A stretch of 64,000 bases of DNA from Tachypleus tridentatus (GCF_004210375.1 NC_134834.1:15981857-16045856); one strand, 5' to 3'. Counted from the first letter of the stretch, positions 25,301 through 38,012 are shown. Made by a program: numbers and translations. The notes: a model not told the origin generated them from the letters alone.

Positions 25301-28300
25301 CGTAGTTCAACTTAATATAGTATAATACAAAGCGTAGTTCAACTTAATATAGTACAACACATGGTATAGATCAACTTAATATAGTATAATACAAAGTGTA
25401 GATCAACTTAATATAGTATAATACAAAGCGTAGATCAACTTAATATAGTATAACACAAAGTGTACATCAACTTAATATAGTATAATACAAAGTGTAGATC
25501 AACTTAATATAACACAAAGTGTAGATGAACTTAATATAACAATATAAACTGTAGATCAGCTTAATATAGTATAATACAAAGTGTAGATCAACTTAATATA
25601 ACACAGAGTGTAGATGAACTTAATATAACAATATAAACTGTAGATCAACTTAATATAGTACAATACAAAGTGTAGATCAACTTAATATAACACAAAGTGT
25701 AGATGAACTTAATATAACAATATAAACTGTAGATCAACTTAATATAGTATAATACAAAGCGTAGTTCAACTTAATATAGTATAATACAAAGTGTAGTTCA
25801 ACTTAATATAGTATAACACAAGGTATAAATCAACTTAATATAGTATAACACAAGGTATAGATCAACTTAATATAGTATAACACAAGGTATAGATCAACTT
25901 AATATAGTATAATACAAAGTATAGATCAACTTAATATAACACAGAGTGTAGATGAACTTAATATAACATAGAGTGTAGATAAACTTAATATAACAATATA
26001 AACTGTAGATCAACTTAATATAGTACAATACAAAGTGTAGATCAACTTAATATAGTATAATACAAAATGTAGATCAACTTAATATAGTATAATACAAAGT
26101 GTAGATCAACTTAATATAACACAAAGTGTAGATGAACTTAATATAGTATAATACAAAGTGTAGATCAACTTAATATAGTATAATACAAAGTGTAGATCAA
26201 CTTAATGTAGTATAATACAAAGTGTAGATCAACATAATGTAGTATAATACAAAGTGTAGATCAACATAATGTAGTATAATACAAAGTGTAGATCAACTTA
26301 ATGTAGTATAATACAAACTGTAGATCAACTTAATATAGTATAATACAAAGTGTAGATCAACTTAATATAACACAAAGTGTAGATGAACTTAATATAACAA
26401 TATAAACTGTAGATCAACTTAATATAGTATAATACAAAGTGTAGATCAACTTAATGTAGTATAATACAAAGTGTAGATCAACATAATGTAGTATAATACA
26501 AAGTGTAGATCAACATAATGTAGTATAATACAAAGTGTAGATCAACATAATGTAGTATAATACAAAGTGTAGATCAACATAATATAGTATAATACAAAGT
26601 GTAGATCAACTTAAAGTAACAATATAAACTGTAGATCAAATTAATGTAGTATAATACAAAGTGTAGATCAACTTAATATAGTATAATACAAAGCGTAGTT
26701 CAACTTAATATAGTATAATACAAAGCGTAGTTCAACTTAATATAGTATAACACAAGGTATAGATCAACTTAATATAGTATAATACAAAGTGTAGATCAAC
26801 TTAATATAGTATAATACAAAGTGTAGATCAACTTAATATAGTATAACACAAAGTGTACATCAACTTAATATAGTATAATACAAAGTGTAGATAAACTTAA
26901 TATAACACAAAGTGTAGATGAACTTAATATAACAATATAAACTGTAGATCAACTTACTATAGTATAATACAAAGTGTAGATCAACTTAATAGAGTATAAT
27001 ACAAAGTGTAGATCAACATAATGTAGTATAATACAAAGTATAGATCAACACAATGTAGTATAATACAAAGTGTAGATCAACTTAAAGTAACAATATAAAC
27101 TGTAGATCAAATTAATGTAGTATAATACAAAGTGTAGATCAACTTAATATAGTATAATACAAAGTGTAGATCAACTTAATATAATACAATGTGTAGATGA
27201 ACTTAATATAACAATATAAACTGTAGATCAACTTAATATAGTATAATACCAAGTGTAGATCAACTTAGTATACCACAGAGTGTAGATGAACTTAATATAA
27301 CAATATAAACTGTAGATCAACTTAATATAGTATAATACAAAGTGTAGATCAACTTAATATAGTATAATACAAAGCGTAGTTCAACTTAATATAGTATAAT
27401 ACAAAGCGTAGTTCAACTTAATATAGTACAACACATGGTATAGATCAACTTAATATAGTATAATACAAAGTGTAGATCAACTTAATATAGTATAATACAA
27501 AGCGTAGATCAACTTAATATAGTATAACACAAAGTGTACATCAACTTAATATAGTATAATACAAAGTGTAGATCAACTTAATATAACACAAAGTGTAGAT
27601 GAACTTAATATAACAATATAAACTGTAGATCAGCTTAATATAGTATAATACAAAGTGTAGATCAACTTAATATAACACAGAGTGTAGATGAACTTAATAT
27701 AACAATATAAACTGTAGATCAACTTAATATAGTACAATACAAAGTGTAGATCAACTTAATATAACACAAAGTGTAGATGAACTTAATATAACAATATAAA
27801 CTGTAGATCAACTTAATATAGTATAATACAAAGTGTAGATCAACTTAATATAACACAGAGTGTAGATGAACTTAATATAACAATATAAACTGTAGATCAA
27901 CTTAATATAGTACAATACAAAGCGTAGTTCAACTTAATATAGTATAATACAAAGTGTAGTTCAACTTAATATAGTATAACACAAGGTATAGATCAACTTA
28001 ATATAGTATAACACAAGGTATAGATCAACTTAATATAGTATAATACAAAGTATAGATCAACTTAATATAACACAGAGTGTAGATGAACTTAATATAACAT
28101 AGAGTGTAGATAAACTTAATATAACAATATAAACTGTAGATCAACTTAATATAGTACAATACAAAGTGTAGATCAACTTAATATAGTATAATACAAAATG
28201 TAGATCAACTTAATATAGTATAATACAAAGTGTAGATCAACTTAATATAACACAAAGTGTAGATGAACTTAATATAGTATAATACAAAGTGTAGATCAAC

Positions 28301-28880
28301 TTAATATAGTATAATACAAAGTGTAGATCAACTTAATGTAGTATAATACAAAGTGTAGATCAACATAATGTAGTATAATACAAAGTGTAGATCAACATAA
28401 TGTAGTATAATACAAAGTGTAGATCAACTTAATGTAGTATAATACAAACTGTAGATCAACTTAATATAGTATAATACAAAGTGTAGATCAACTTAATATA
28501 ACACAAAGTGTAGATGAACTTAATATAACAATATAAACTGTAGATCAACTTAATATAGTATAATACAAAGTGTAGATCAACTTAATGTAGTATAATACAA
28601 AGTGTAGATCAACATAATGTAGTATAATACAAAGTGTAGATCAACATAATGTAGTATAATACAAAGTGTAGATCAAAATAATGTAGTATAATACAAAGTG
28701 TAGATCAACATAATATAGTATAATACAAAGTGTAGATCAACTTAAAGTAACAATATAAACTGTAGATCAACTTAATATAGTATAATACAAAGTGTAGTTC
28801 TTCTTAGTATAGTATAATACAAAGTGTAGATCAACTTAATATAACATAATACAAACTGTAGATCAACCTAGTATAATACG
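19336..28880 (+). repeat. 9.5-kb satellite-like array with higher-order structure
   Basis: The main monomer is 32 bp (gtgtagatcaacttaatata then gtataatacaaa), mixed with a 27-bp form (..ataacacaaa) and a 30-bp form (..ataacaatataaa). Monomer order is not random. The rare marker gtataccacagag occurs at 21151, 23225, 25194 and 27268, that is, at spacings of 2074, 1969 and 2074 bp. A second marker, agttcttcttag, occurs at 24751 and 28796. Blocks about 4,043 bp apart look almost identical. A smaller 502-bp duplication links 20236 and 20738. The array has no frame of note. Confidence 0.97.
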
Positions 28881-29769
28881 TCTGTAGCTCAGACGTATGT
28901 AGTTTAACTATTTCTTGGTTTTAAATCTGTTTGTCGTAATCAAGTTTCTCTAAACACTAAAGTAAACGTTTTTTAACTTCTCTGAAATAATGTAATAATG
29001 TACTTTAAGTTTGTTTTTTTAACCACATCAAAACTTTACTCTTGAAAGTCCAGAATAAATCAGTTTTTACAATGTTTGTTTAAATCACACTTACGAGCTA
29101 AAAATAAAAAAAAAAACATCTTATTAGAGATGAAACTTTTAATTCTTGTTTGTAATTTGAGCTTTCAAGTTTAACTCACTACTATATGAAGGGATTACAA
29201 ATTAATCTCCTATTTAAATGAACGTTATCTTTCATAACAGTTTGGTTTAGTGGATTCGAAAATTCAGAAAATTCGGGACATACTACACTGTGTTTCAATA
29301 CTGTATTACACTGTATATTCAAATATCATTTCTTGTAAACAGTTCCTGTTTCTTCTAACAATAGGATATCGGTGATTTAAATAACGTATATGCCAGTTTA
29401 TAGTATTACCTGGGATTAATGAACATTGTCCAGAACAGATGACATGTTTAGTCGCTTCGCTGAGAGATTGGCTTGACAAACTGATTAAGAATGGTGGAAA
29501 AAATAGTGAGCCCCCTTACCCCGAGAAAGGTTTTGAAATCCCTTGTTTCTAAACTTTCTAAAATTTATTCTCAATATGACATTGTTAATATTTAGTTTGT
29601 GTAGAACAAGTAGTGTTTCAAAGCATGATCGTTTTAAATGATGAAACCCGAAGTACCCTAACTAGAGATACATTTCAAATCTCGCTTTTATCTGTTGTGT
29701 GGTATTTGTATGTTTTCTTGCCAGCACTGACTTAGTATGTTGTTTTTCTCCACTGATAAAGATCAAAGT
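28881..29769. other. AT-rich DNA right of the large array
   Basis: No gene, SINE or tandem repeat is recognised. Confidence 0.45.
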
Positions 29770-30036
29770 GCCCCGTATGGTCAGGTGGTTAAGGCACTCG
29801 TCTCGTAATCCGAGGGTCGCGTGTTCGAGTCCCTCTTACACCAAACATGCTCACCCTTTCAGTCGTTGGGGTGTTGTAATATACGGTTATTCCCACCATT
29901 TGTTGATAAAAGAGTAGCCCAAGAGTTGGCGGTGGGTGGTGATGACTAGCTGCCTTTTTTCTAGTCTTACACTGCTAAATTAGGGACGACTAGCGCAGAT
30001 ATCCCTCGTGTAGCTTTGCGTGTACTTCAAACAAAC
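29770..30036 (+). mobile_element. Type A SINE, full length
   Basis: The head contains ggtcaggtggttaaggcact and a tgttcgagtcc B-box, the body is intact, and the tail is tttgcgtgtacttcaaacaaac. A 72-codon frame at 29699-29917 overlaps the head and is not a gene. Confidence 0.95.
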
Positions 30037-30107
30037 TGGAAATTGAAAAACATCAAAAGTTCCATTGATTTGCTGAATACATAGGAGTGCTACTGTTTGA
30101 CACTGTG

Positions 30108-30215
30108 AAGGGCCAGTCGCAGCTCAGTGGTTAACACGAAATAGCTATCCATTTGTAGGTTCAAAGCTCGAGCTACGATATCCTGTTGAGCACTCTCCGC
30201 ATGCTACAAATCTAG
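30108..30215 (+). mobile_element. Possible old tRNA-headed SINE
   Basis: ggccagtcgcagctcagtgg followed by ttaacacg resembles a tRNA A-box region, and taggttcaaagctcgag may be a degraded B-box. No body is recognisable, so this is tentative. Confidence 0.35.
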
Positions 30216-31190
30216 CATTTACTCTTACTGTCCAACCAAAAATTAGCAGAAAACGGTGTATGCTACTGTAACAGTGGTGTGTTAGTGAACTGATGTGCTT
30301 AAACTTTAGAGACCTCTGACCTGGCCGCTTGGACCACGTGTTGTAGCTCAAACTACTAAATGTAACTGTAAAACGCAGAAGCAAATGATATCTAAAATTC
30401 AGCATTACTCCTAAAAAGGCAAGCATTGCGGTATCGATATGTTCAGCTATTTAAATATTAAATGTTAAACATTATTCGAAAATTTTCAAAACTTATTCAT
30501 AACAATTCGTCTCGGGAGTTTCTTGACTTCTCAGGCTTAGCAGTTTATATTTTTCTTTAGGTCTTCAGTTTATAATCATGAAAATAATTTCAAATAACTC
30601 AGAAACAAATTAACAATAAACTAGCACGAACCTACTTCATTTCGTTCCAAATACATATTAAAGCCACACGAGTTTAATAAGTGCAAAGAATCTTACTTTA
30701 TTACGTACAAATTATGTCTATATATCTTTATCCGCGAATGAGTTAATTAAACTTTCCCCTAGTCATTACATTTTATTTGAAGTTCCATTCCATATTATCC
30801 CTAAGGGATAACTCTCTGATAACGTCTCACAGGGACATGCTTCTAACACGACAAATCGATATTGGCAGTAAATAAAGCGTGTCACTCCCTTGAAATGCGA
30901 GGCTACACATATGTTTCCGAGGTAAAAACAGGAAACTGTAGTGCGCATGTGCCTTGCTAAAACGATCGGCTCGGAGGAGATATATTTTGTATCATTTCAC
31001 AAGAAAATTGTCCACTTCTGACCAAACGGCGCGATATTCTACTCATGGAAATGTCGTTACAGTGGTCAGAAGAGCACTTAGAGTCTTAGGCGCACAACTG
31101 AATGATTCTTAACTACTCACGAATATATCATTTTATATAGGTTTGGCCAACCCTCAAACCTAATGAGCTAACGCAAGAGAATTTAGTTCG
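30216..31190. other. Unique DNA, no supported gene
   Basis: The minus-strand frames at 30145-30426 and 30766-30948 have no recognisable domain. No arrays are seen. Confidence 0.4.
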
Positions 31191-31385
31191 GTTTGTTTCG
31201 AATTTCATGCAAAACCCCAAGAGAGCTGTCTCCGCTTGCAGTCTGAAATTTAGCAGTTGGAAGTTATTACCATCCACCACCATCTTTTGAGGTGATCATT
31301 TACCAACTAATACTTATATTATAGTGATCCTAAGGGTGAAAGGAGAGACTGTTTGGTGGCACGGGGACTCGAACACACGACCCTC
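31191..31385 (-). mobile_element. Old type A SINE
   Basis: It is much more divergent than its neighbours, but tttagcag, accatccaccaccatctttt, gggtgaaagg and gcacggggactcgaacacac keep the order of the family. It is probably an early insertion. Confidence 0.75.
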
Positions 31386-31386
31386 C

Positions 31387-31517
31387 TGAAACACAATGAA
31401 CTTTAAAGACGTAAAACTACCTCTAATGATGTTCATTTAGGACCTAAACCATTCTGAAATACAACATAATGAACATTAGAAACATAAAGCCACCGCTAAT
31501 AAACGTTCATTTAAGAC
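31387..31517. repeat. Imperfect tandem duplication, about 60-68 bp, two copies
   Basis: Units 31387-31442 and 31455-31517 share tgaaa.acaa, aatgaac.tta and gttcattta.gac. They lie directly after the old SINE. Confidence 0.65.
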
Positions 31518-31559
31518 AATAGGCTGAGAGATCATTTATAATGGTTCCAACTAGATTTA

Positions 31560-31750
31560 AAACTTTGAATTATTGACCAGGAGGTAGACAATCAGGCAGC
31601 AGAATCCCTCCACACATGCTGAGAGGTTAACTCACACTCTTACAGTGCATCCATCCAACTTAAAGTGCGAGAAGTATTTCACATGAATTCGAACCCAGTT
31701 TGCCAGTTCAGAAAACCAAAACTCAAACACAGGGCAACCCATGCCCATAT
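31560..31750 (-). mobile_element. Possible unclassified tRNA-derived SINE
   Basis: On the minus strand a B-box-like gggttcgaattc is present, and the surrounding DNA is GC-richer than its flanks. The rest does not match types A-C. Confidence 0.25.
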
Positions 31751-32680
31751 AGTAAAGAGAAAAAAAAATAATATTAAACGTAAAAGATTTATTTAAAAAG
31801 TCCTAGTAAAATCCTTGTTAACAAAGACGGTACTTTTTTTCCAGTTTATTGCATGAATAATGAACAATATGATTTTAAATTACCAAACTCCAAAACAGTA
31901 AGACAGAGAACGACATCTAATCTGTATAAAAGCCCGTGTGTCACTTCATAAAATAGGTGGAGTCGTATAAGCCAAAGTGCATTTATCTAGCTAAAATATT
32001 TCGATTACGATTTTATTGATGAGAATGCACGAAAGCAGTGACAGGGGTGACGTGAAGCCTTGTAAGTGTTGTGAGTGTTGTTAATATAATAAGCCAAAAG
32101 CAAAAGTGTAGTGTGTAGCTAGTCTAGAACTAAGTGCATAATATTTACCATGTAAGTAAAATTATCAATTCAATTTTAAACTTGTATCGTTTATAAATTG
32201 AGCTATTTTATGTCATATCATCAGCATTTTAAATAAAACAAACCTCTTTAATCAAAGGAAACTTAATAAATCAACAAATATTTTTTTCCGGTTTTATTGT
32301 CTATACATTTCATTTTATACTTTTACGACACAGACTAACAACAATACTATAGTTGACACTTTTGTTGTTAAGGGACATGTCATAAAAGCAACTGTTTGAG
32401 TGTAGTGTTACCCACAATGCACTGGCTTTTCTATATATTAGAAATTGTTAATATAACTAATTTTTACAAGTAAATATTGTATGAATATTCCACGAATTCA
32501 TTTCAAGAATGATCTTAATTTTGATTGGTTCGATTGCACTTTCTGTCTCTTTATTGGTCAAGACTGATTTCGCAAAATTTATTTATTTCAGTTAACTATG
32601 AAACTGGACGTTAGGGTAAACTATAGGATGGGGTTGTAGTGCTTGTCTCGTCATTTTTGACGGTTTATTCGCAAGTTTGA
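31751..32680. other. AT-rich DNA, no supported feature
   Basis: No gene, array or SINE is recognised. Confidence 0.45.
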
Positions 32681-32956
32681 GACCCGTCATGGCCAGGTGG
32701 TTAGGGTGCTCAAATCGTAATCCGAGGGTCGCGGGTTCGAATACCCGTCGCACCAAACATGTTTGTCCTTCCTACCGTAGGAGCATTAGAATGTGGCAGT
32801 CAATTCGAGTATTCTTTGGTAAAAGAGTAGCCCAAGAGTTGGCGGTGGGTGGTGATGACTAGCTGCCTTCCCTCTAGTCTTACACTACTAAATTAGGGAC
32901 GACTAACACAGATAGCCTTCGTGTAGCTTTACGCGAAATTTAAAAACATGCAAACA
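32681..32956 (+). mobile_element. Type A SINE, full length
   Basis: Head ggccaggtggttagggtgct, B-box ggttcgaatac, full body, and tail ttacgcgaaatttaaaaaca. Confidence 0.95.
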
Positions 32957-33262
32957 ATACACTAGTTTAATAATAATCATCAGTGATCTTTACTTAAAGT
33001 GGCCGGGGCCTTACTTAAAGTGAACGATAAATAAACGCAGTTAAAAATTCATTAACATCAAACGGGCCCACAACCAAGTAGATGTCGTGCATCCGTTGTT
33101 GTTTGTTTTCAGCCATATTTCGACCGTATTCGACCAACGAAAACAAAGGATTACGTATGGATATATTAACATAACAATGAACAAAAACAATGAACGTATT
33201 TAACATAGCCTGCATTGTTGCAACAATATTCGTGTAGCAATTTAAGAAGATATATAGATGAT

Positions 33263-33388
33263 GTTGTTGTTTGTTGTTTTCAGTTAAGCACAAAGCTACA
33301 CAATGGGCTATTTGTGCCCACCACAGGTATCGAAACCCGGGGTTTAGCGTTGTAAGTCCTCAGACATACCGCTGAGCCATTGGAGGGT
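33263..33388 (-). mobile_element. Type B SINE, full length
   Basis: Plus-strand order is a T-rich tail, cacaaagctacacaatggg, cccaccacaggtatcgaaac, gcgttgtaagtcctcagac and ccgctgagcc, which is a complete reversed copy. Confidence 0.92.
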
Positions 33389-33875
33389 ATAGAAGATGAA
33401 AGACAACTGGTTATTCGAAAATAATACTAAGAAAACGTGTAGAAAATTGGCCCAAAATTAATAATAAGTAAATAAATATAAAAATTAAGTCATAATAAAA
33501 TAAGTAATAAGATGATATATCTGTTTTACTGTAAGTTAAAAAGTAACTTAGCTTAATAATAGTAAAATTAAAATATACTAAATAATTGAAACAGCTAAAA
33601 ATACCATTCAAAACAGGGTTTATATGTGATTTACAGTCCCTCATCCGGACAACAATGAGGCTTATTCAAATCGAAATGTTTCATTTCACGCTCCCGGAAG
33701 CAGATTTCTTTATCTTTTCTCGTTTTATAATGGAGTTTTGTTAGGTTCTAAAAACTGTTCTAACATTCCATTATGTCGGACCAGTTAGGCCTTCTCATGA
33801 CTGTTAAAACTCGAATAACCCTAAAGTAAGAAAGAATACGGTGTTTATTGCTACCTATAGAGTTTAATATGATAA

Positions 33876-34304
33876 ATTAAACCAAACGATAGACAGTACA
33901 AGACGTGGCAAAACTCTGGAACCAGAGGCACTTCAACGTTTTTTACAGAATGTGTTCCATGTGCTGTTCGTGAAATCCGGAATAAGCTTGCAGAAGGCAT
34001 TTCCAATCTATTCGAACCCTACGATACTCATCGCGAATTCCGGTGTCCCTGGTCTTCTATTTATCCTTGTATCCAGATTTTAAAAATCCATTTCAGTAAA
34101 ACACATCAGCCAATCCTGGGAAGGTGTCATTCATCCAAGTTCGGATTTCCGAACTACAAATCAGATATGGTTCCACACTTTTCTGACACTCTGTCGATTG
34201 ATCTGCCAGAATCATCTTCAGCCACGTCGCTCACTAAATTTACTTTATTGTCTGGTGATGTTGCCTTATGCCATCGAATAGGCTGTCCTGTGATGTTGTC
34301 TTAA
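33876..34304 (+). other. 142-codon open stretch without a start codon near its left end
   Basis: Between TAA at 33873 and TAA at 34302 one plus frame is open for 142 codons. The segment is GC-richer than its flanks and contains stretches such as AVREIRNKLAEG and DLPESSSATSLTKF. It could be an exon or a decayed coding piece, or chance. I recognise no family. Its last part merges with the 35-bp array, whose first unit lies inside it. Confidence 0.22.
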
Positions 34305-35008
34305 GCTACTGGCCAGATTGCCTGGTGATTTTGCCTTGTGCAATCGGACAGAATGTATAGTGGCTTTGCCTTATGCCATCGGACATATTGTCTAGTGATT
34401 TTGTCTTGTGCAATCGGACAGATTGTCTGGAGATTTTGCCTAATGCCATCGGACAGATTGTCTGGTAATTTTGCCTCATGCCATCGGACAGATTGTCTGG
34501 TGATTTTGCCTCATGCCATCGGACAGATTGTTTGGAGATTTTGCCTTATGCCATCGGATAGATTGCCTGGTGATTTTGCCTTATGCCATCGGACAGATTG
34601 TCTGGTGATTTTGCCTTATGCCATCGGACAGATTGTCTGGTAATTTTGCCTCATGCCATCGGACAGATTGTCTGGTGATTTTGCCTTATGCCATCGAACA
34701 GATTGTCTGGTGATTTTGCCTCATGTGATCGGACAGATTGCCTGGTGATTTTGCCTCATGTTATCGGACATATTGTCTGGTGATTTTGCCTCATGTTATC
34801 GGACATATTGTCTGGTGATTTTGCCTCATGTTATCGGACATATTGTCTGGTGATTTTGCCTCATGTTATCGGACATATTGTCTGGTGATTTTGCCTCATG
34901 TCATCGGACAGATTGTCTGGTGATTTTGCCTCATGCCATCGGACAGATTGTCTGGTGATTTTGCCTCATGTCATCGGACAGGTTGTCTGGTGATTTTGCC
35001 TCATGTCT
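34250..35008 (+). repeat. 35-bp minisatellite, about 21 copies
   Basis: The monomer contains gattttgcctcatgccatcg then gacagattgtctggt. The leftmost three units are diverged; the right half is uniform, with ccatc/ttatc/gatc variants (a run of ttatc units at about 34760-34890). 35 bp shifts the frame each unit, yet a 101-codon frame (34338-34643) stays open because all three frames lack stops. Confidence 0.95.
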
Positions 35009-35734
35009 CCGTAACTACATTAAAACTAGTCCAATACAGAAACAAAGAATTTCAATCATCATTCATGTTTGTTTTAAGTGTTTGTTTGTTTTTAATGAAG
35101 TGCCAGTCACTTACCTCGTGCTCTAGTAACTTCACACTAGTAGCTTTCTGTTTACCTCAGAAGACTTCACGTTCATATAAGCCACGTTTCATGGCATATA
35201 AAGGAAAAGTAATGTTACGATAAGGTTAATTAGAGACAAAAAATAACAGTCATTTGAATAAACGAATGAAATGAAACAGTTTACGTAAAACGTACCTATT
35301 AAAGTTATTACAGCTATCGTAGAAGAGGACAAAAAATAATCTTATAAAAGTTAGATTTGTGTTTTACTGGTAGAGAGATAAGATAAGAAATTATTAAATC
35401 AATAATTCACTTTAACGTTGTCAGGAGGTCTGTAATAACAAAGTTATCGGAGTCAGCATATTTATCTTCATAATTTAAATTCGATTTCGTTTCTATTTTC
35501 TTGTCTGAAGCGAGTGTAAGTGTGATTTTATGTCCATACCTCTGTCTTTTTTTTTTTTTGGCATGAAAACTATCGATTATATATAACAGACAAAAAATGG
35601 AGAAAATGTTAATGGAGTCATTACGTAAGCAGTGTCAACCGCTTTGATTGGGTTATATCATTTTAAAACTTTATAAAACAATCCTTAGGCATAAATAAAT
35701 GTTGATATGTTATTATAACCGAAAGGTTTCACTG
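35009..35734. other. AT-rich DNA, no supported feature
   Basis: A T-run occurs at about 35549. No SINE or gene is seen. Confidence 0.45.
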
Positions 35735-35965
35735 AGCTGAGCGTTGCCTAGTGGTTAGAGTGATCACTATAAATTTGAGGGTTCGTGGTTCACGTCCCGC
35801 ATTTTGAAGTAGTAGGTGTGTCCTACAAAAGTGGTAGTCAAACAGAAGTATCCTTGAGTTAGTGGTAAAGGTTGTTGACTAGCTACATTTTCTCTGGTCC
35901 AGTAGTTCCAAATTAGAAACAGCTAGCAAATAAGTCTTCTGTGTCTTTTTGGTGACGTCAATGGT
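35735..35965 (+). mobile_element. Type C SINE
   Basis: The head gttgcctagtggttagagtg and the later gggttcgtggttcacgtccc look tRNA-like but differ from type A. The body has gtggtagtcaaac, ccttgagttagtgg, gttgactagctac and aattagaaacagctagc, related to the type A body. Confidence 0.7.
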
Positions 35966-36292
35966 GTCCAATTATTTCAAAATGGATTCTGCTAATGGTC
36001 ATAGTTTTTAATCCCAGATCCAGCACCAGGAGTTAGATACTCTCTGGAGTAGAAGAAATTATCTAGTTATGAATTACTGTTCCTGTTTTTATTGTATTTT
36101 TATGACCATTATTATGCAATAATTATATATATATATATAAAATGAAACTGGTAATATTCTGAGGCAACGTACAACATACCATTTTTAACATCGGTTAAAA
36201 TAAGACACTCAAATGAACATTCTGGAATCAGTTTCAAACACTGGATAACTATAGCTTTCATCAGAAAATAAATGGCTCTCTTTGAAGTAACA
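35966..36292. other. AT-rich DNA with a short TA tract
   Basis: An AT dinucleotide tract lies at about 36126-36139. Nothing else is recognised. Confidence 0.45.
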
Positions 36293-36578
36293 GCCCGGCA
36301 CGGCCAGGTGGTTAAGGCGCTCGACTCGTAATCCGAGGGTCGCGGGTTCGAATCCCCGTCACACCAAACATGCTCACCATATCAGCCGTGGGGGCGTTAT
36401 AATGTTACGGTCAATCCCACTATACGTTGGTAGAACAGTAGCCCAAGAGTTGGCGGTGGGTGGTGATGATTAGCCGCCTTCCCTCTAGTCTTACACTGCT
36501 AAATTAGGGACGGCTAGCACAGATAGCTCTCGAGTAGCTTTGTGCGAAATTCCAAAACAACAAACAAAACAAACAAAA
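36293..36578 (+). mobile_element. Type A SINE, best-preserved full-length copy
   Basis: It starts gcccggcacggccaggtgg, with a near-consensus A-box (ggccaggtggttaagg) and a perfect B-box (GGTTCGAATCC). The anticodon-loop position reads CGT. The whole body is present and it ends in a (caaa)n tail. Landmarks: cagccgtgggggcgttataa, agtagcccaagagttggcgg, gctagcacagatagctctcg. It serves as the reference for type A here. Confidence 0.97.
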
Positions 36579-37340
36579 ATCAGAGATAGATCGATACGAT
36601 CGGACAGATACTGCAATGTGTTTCTTTTCTGATTGTGTTACTTCTGCACTTTTTGGTGAAGTAAAACCTTCACTTGTTTTCTCATGTGTTTTTTTTTTCT
36701 ACACTTCAGTTGTGGAAAATAAAAACAGTCAAGTTGTTAGTATGTCGTAAAAAAAAAGGTAAATCATAATTTATCTGGTACGAGATCCTAACTAGCTCTA
36801 TAGGGAGAGGGGGCTATTAAACATGTTTCCGTAGCTTCGTATTTCCAGTATTTGGAAATCTCCAAGTAAACTAACCCGAACCAAAACCATCTCAAAACTT
36901 ATTACACGCGAAAAATTCGATAACGTAATTTGTCAAGAAACAAGACCGGTGTTATTTTCACGTTCCACTTCGAATAAACTTTTTTTCGTATTGCCACAAA
37001 CACTGAGCTATAGAGCTAATGTGCTTATCTCAGCTTCTCATAACGAAAAACATTGTTATATGTTATATTAAAGCCTGTGATAAACTGTTAAACAATACGC
37101 ACCCGTACTTTCGGTTACATACACGCATTACCTCACAGTATGGAAACATATTTTTTGTAGTATTTACTTTTAATAATTATGTATGTGTGTGAAAATAAAT
37201 CTCGGGAGTAAACATTCGATTTTAGGTTCAACGATTGATTAAACTGTTTCTTTTTACTTCAAAATGATTCAACCTTTTATTTTGTATTTTATTTTTGGAT
37301 TGTGAGAATATTTAATTTTTTGTCTGGCTTGTAGCTCCTT
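36579..37340. other. AT-rich DNA, no supported feature
   Basis: No gene or SINE is recognised before the next array. Confidence 0.45.
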
Positions 37341-37793
37341 TAATCACTAAATATACCCTCTAATCACTAAAAATTACTCTTAATCACTAAATATACCCTC
37401 TAATCACTAAAAATTACTCTTAATCACTAAATATACCCTCTAATCACTAAAAATTACTCTTAATCACTAAAATACCCTCTAATCACTAAAATAACTCTTA
37501 ATCACTAAAATACCCTCTAATCACTAAAAATAACTCTAAATCACTAAATAAAAATATCCTCTAATCACTAAAAATTACTCTTAATCACTAACTAAAAATA
37601 CCCTCTAATCACTAAAAGTAACTTAATCGCTTAAAGCATCCTCTAATCACTAAAAATTACTCTTAATCACTAACTAAAAATACCCTCTAATCACTAAAAA
37701 TAACTTTAAATCACTAAGTAAAAATACCCTCTAATCACTAAAAATAACTCTTAATCACAAACTAAGAATACCCTCTAATCATAAAAAAATAAC
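37341..37793 (+). repeat. 40-bp minisatellite, about 11 copies
   Basis: Each monomer is two half-units that begin taatcacta: one ends in aaaattactct and one in aatataccctc. Half-unit length varies from 18 to 26 bp. Its right edge passes directly into a 3'-truncated SINE at ctctaattt. Confidence 0.93.
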
Positions 37794-38012
37794 TCTAATT
37801 TAGCAGTGTAAGACTAGAGAAAAAGCAGCTAGTCATCACCACCCACCGCCAACTCTTGGGCTACTCTTTTACCAACAAATAGTGGGATTGACCGTCACAT
37901 TATAACGCCTCCACGGCTGAAAGGGCGAGCATGTTTGGTGCGACTGGGATTCGAATCCACGACCCTCAGGTTACGAGTCGAATGCCTTAACCCACCTGGC
38001 CATGCCGGGCCC
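37794..38012 (-). mobile_element. Type A SINE lacking its 3' end, abutting an array
   Basis: The copy starts at aatttagcagtgtaagacta; the usual tail and ctatctgcgctagcc block are missing and the 40-bp array takes their place. The head end, ggccatgccgggcc, is intact. Confidence 0.93.

Noticed and set aside
36293..36365. Authentic tRNA gene (anticodon-loop triplet CGT)
   Set aside because: The head is followed by the SINE body and tail, recurs about 20 times with the same body, and its ends do not form an acceptor stem. It is a SINE head; isotype left open because it also resembles tRNA-Ser around the A-box.
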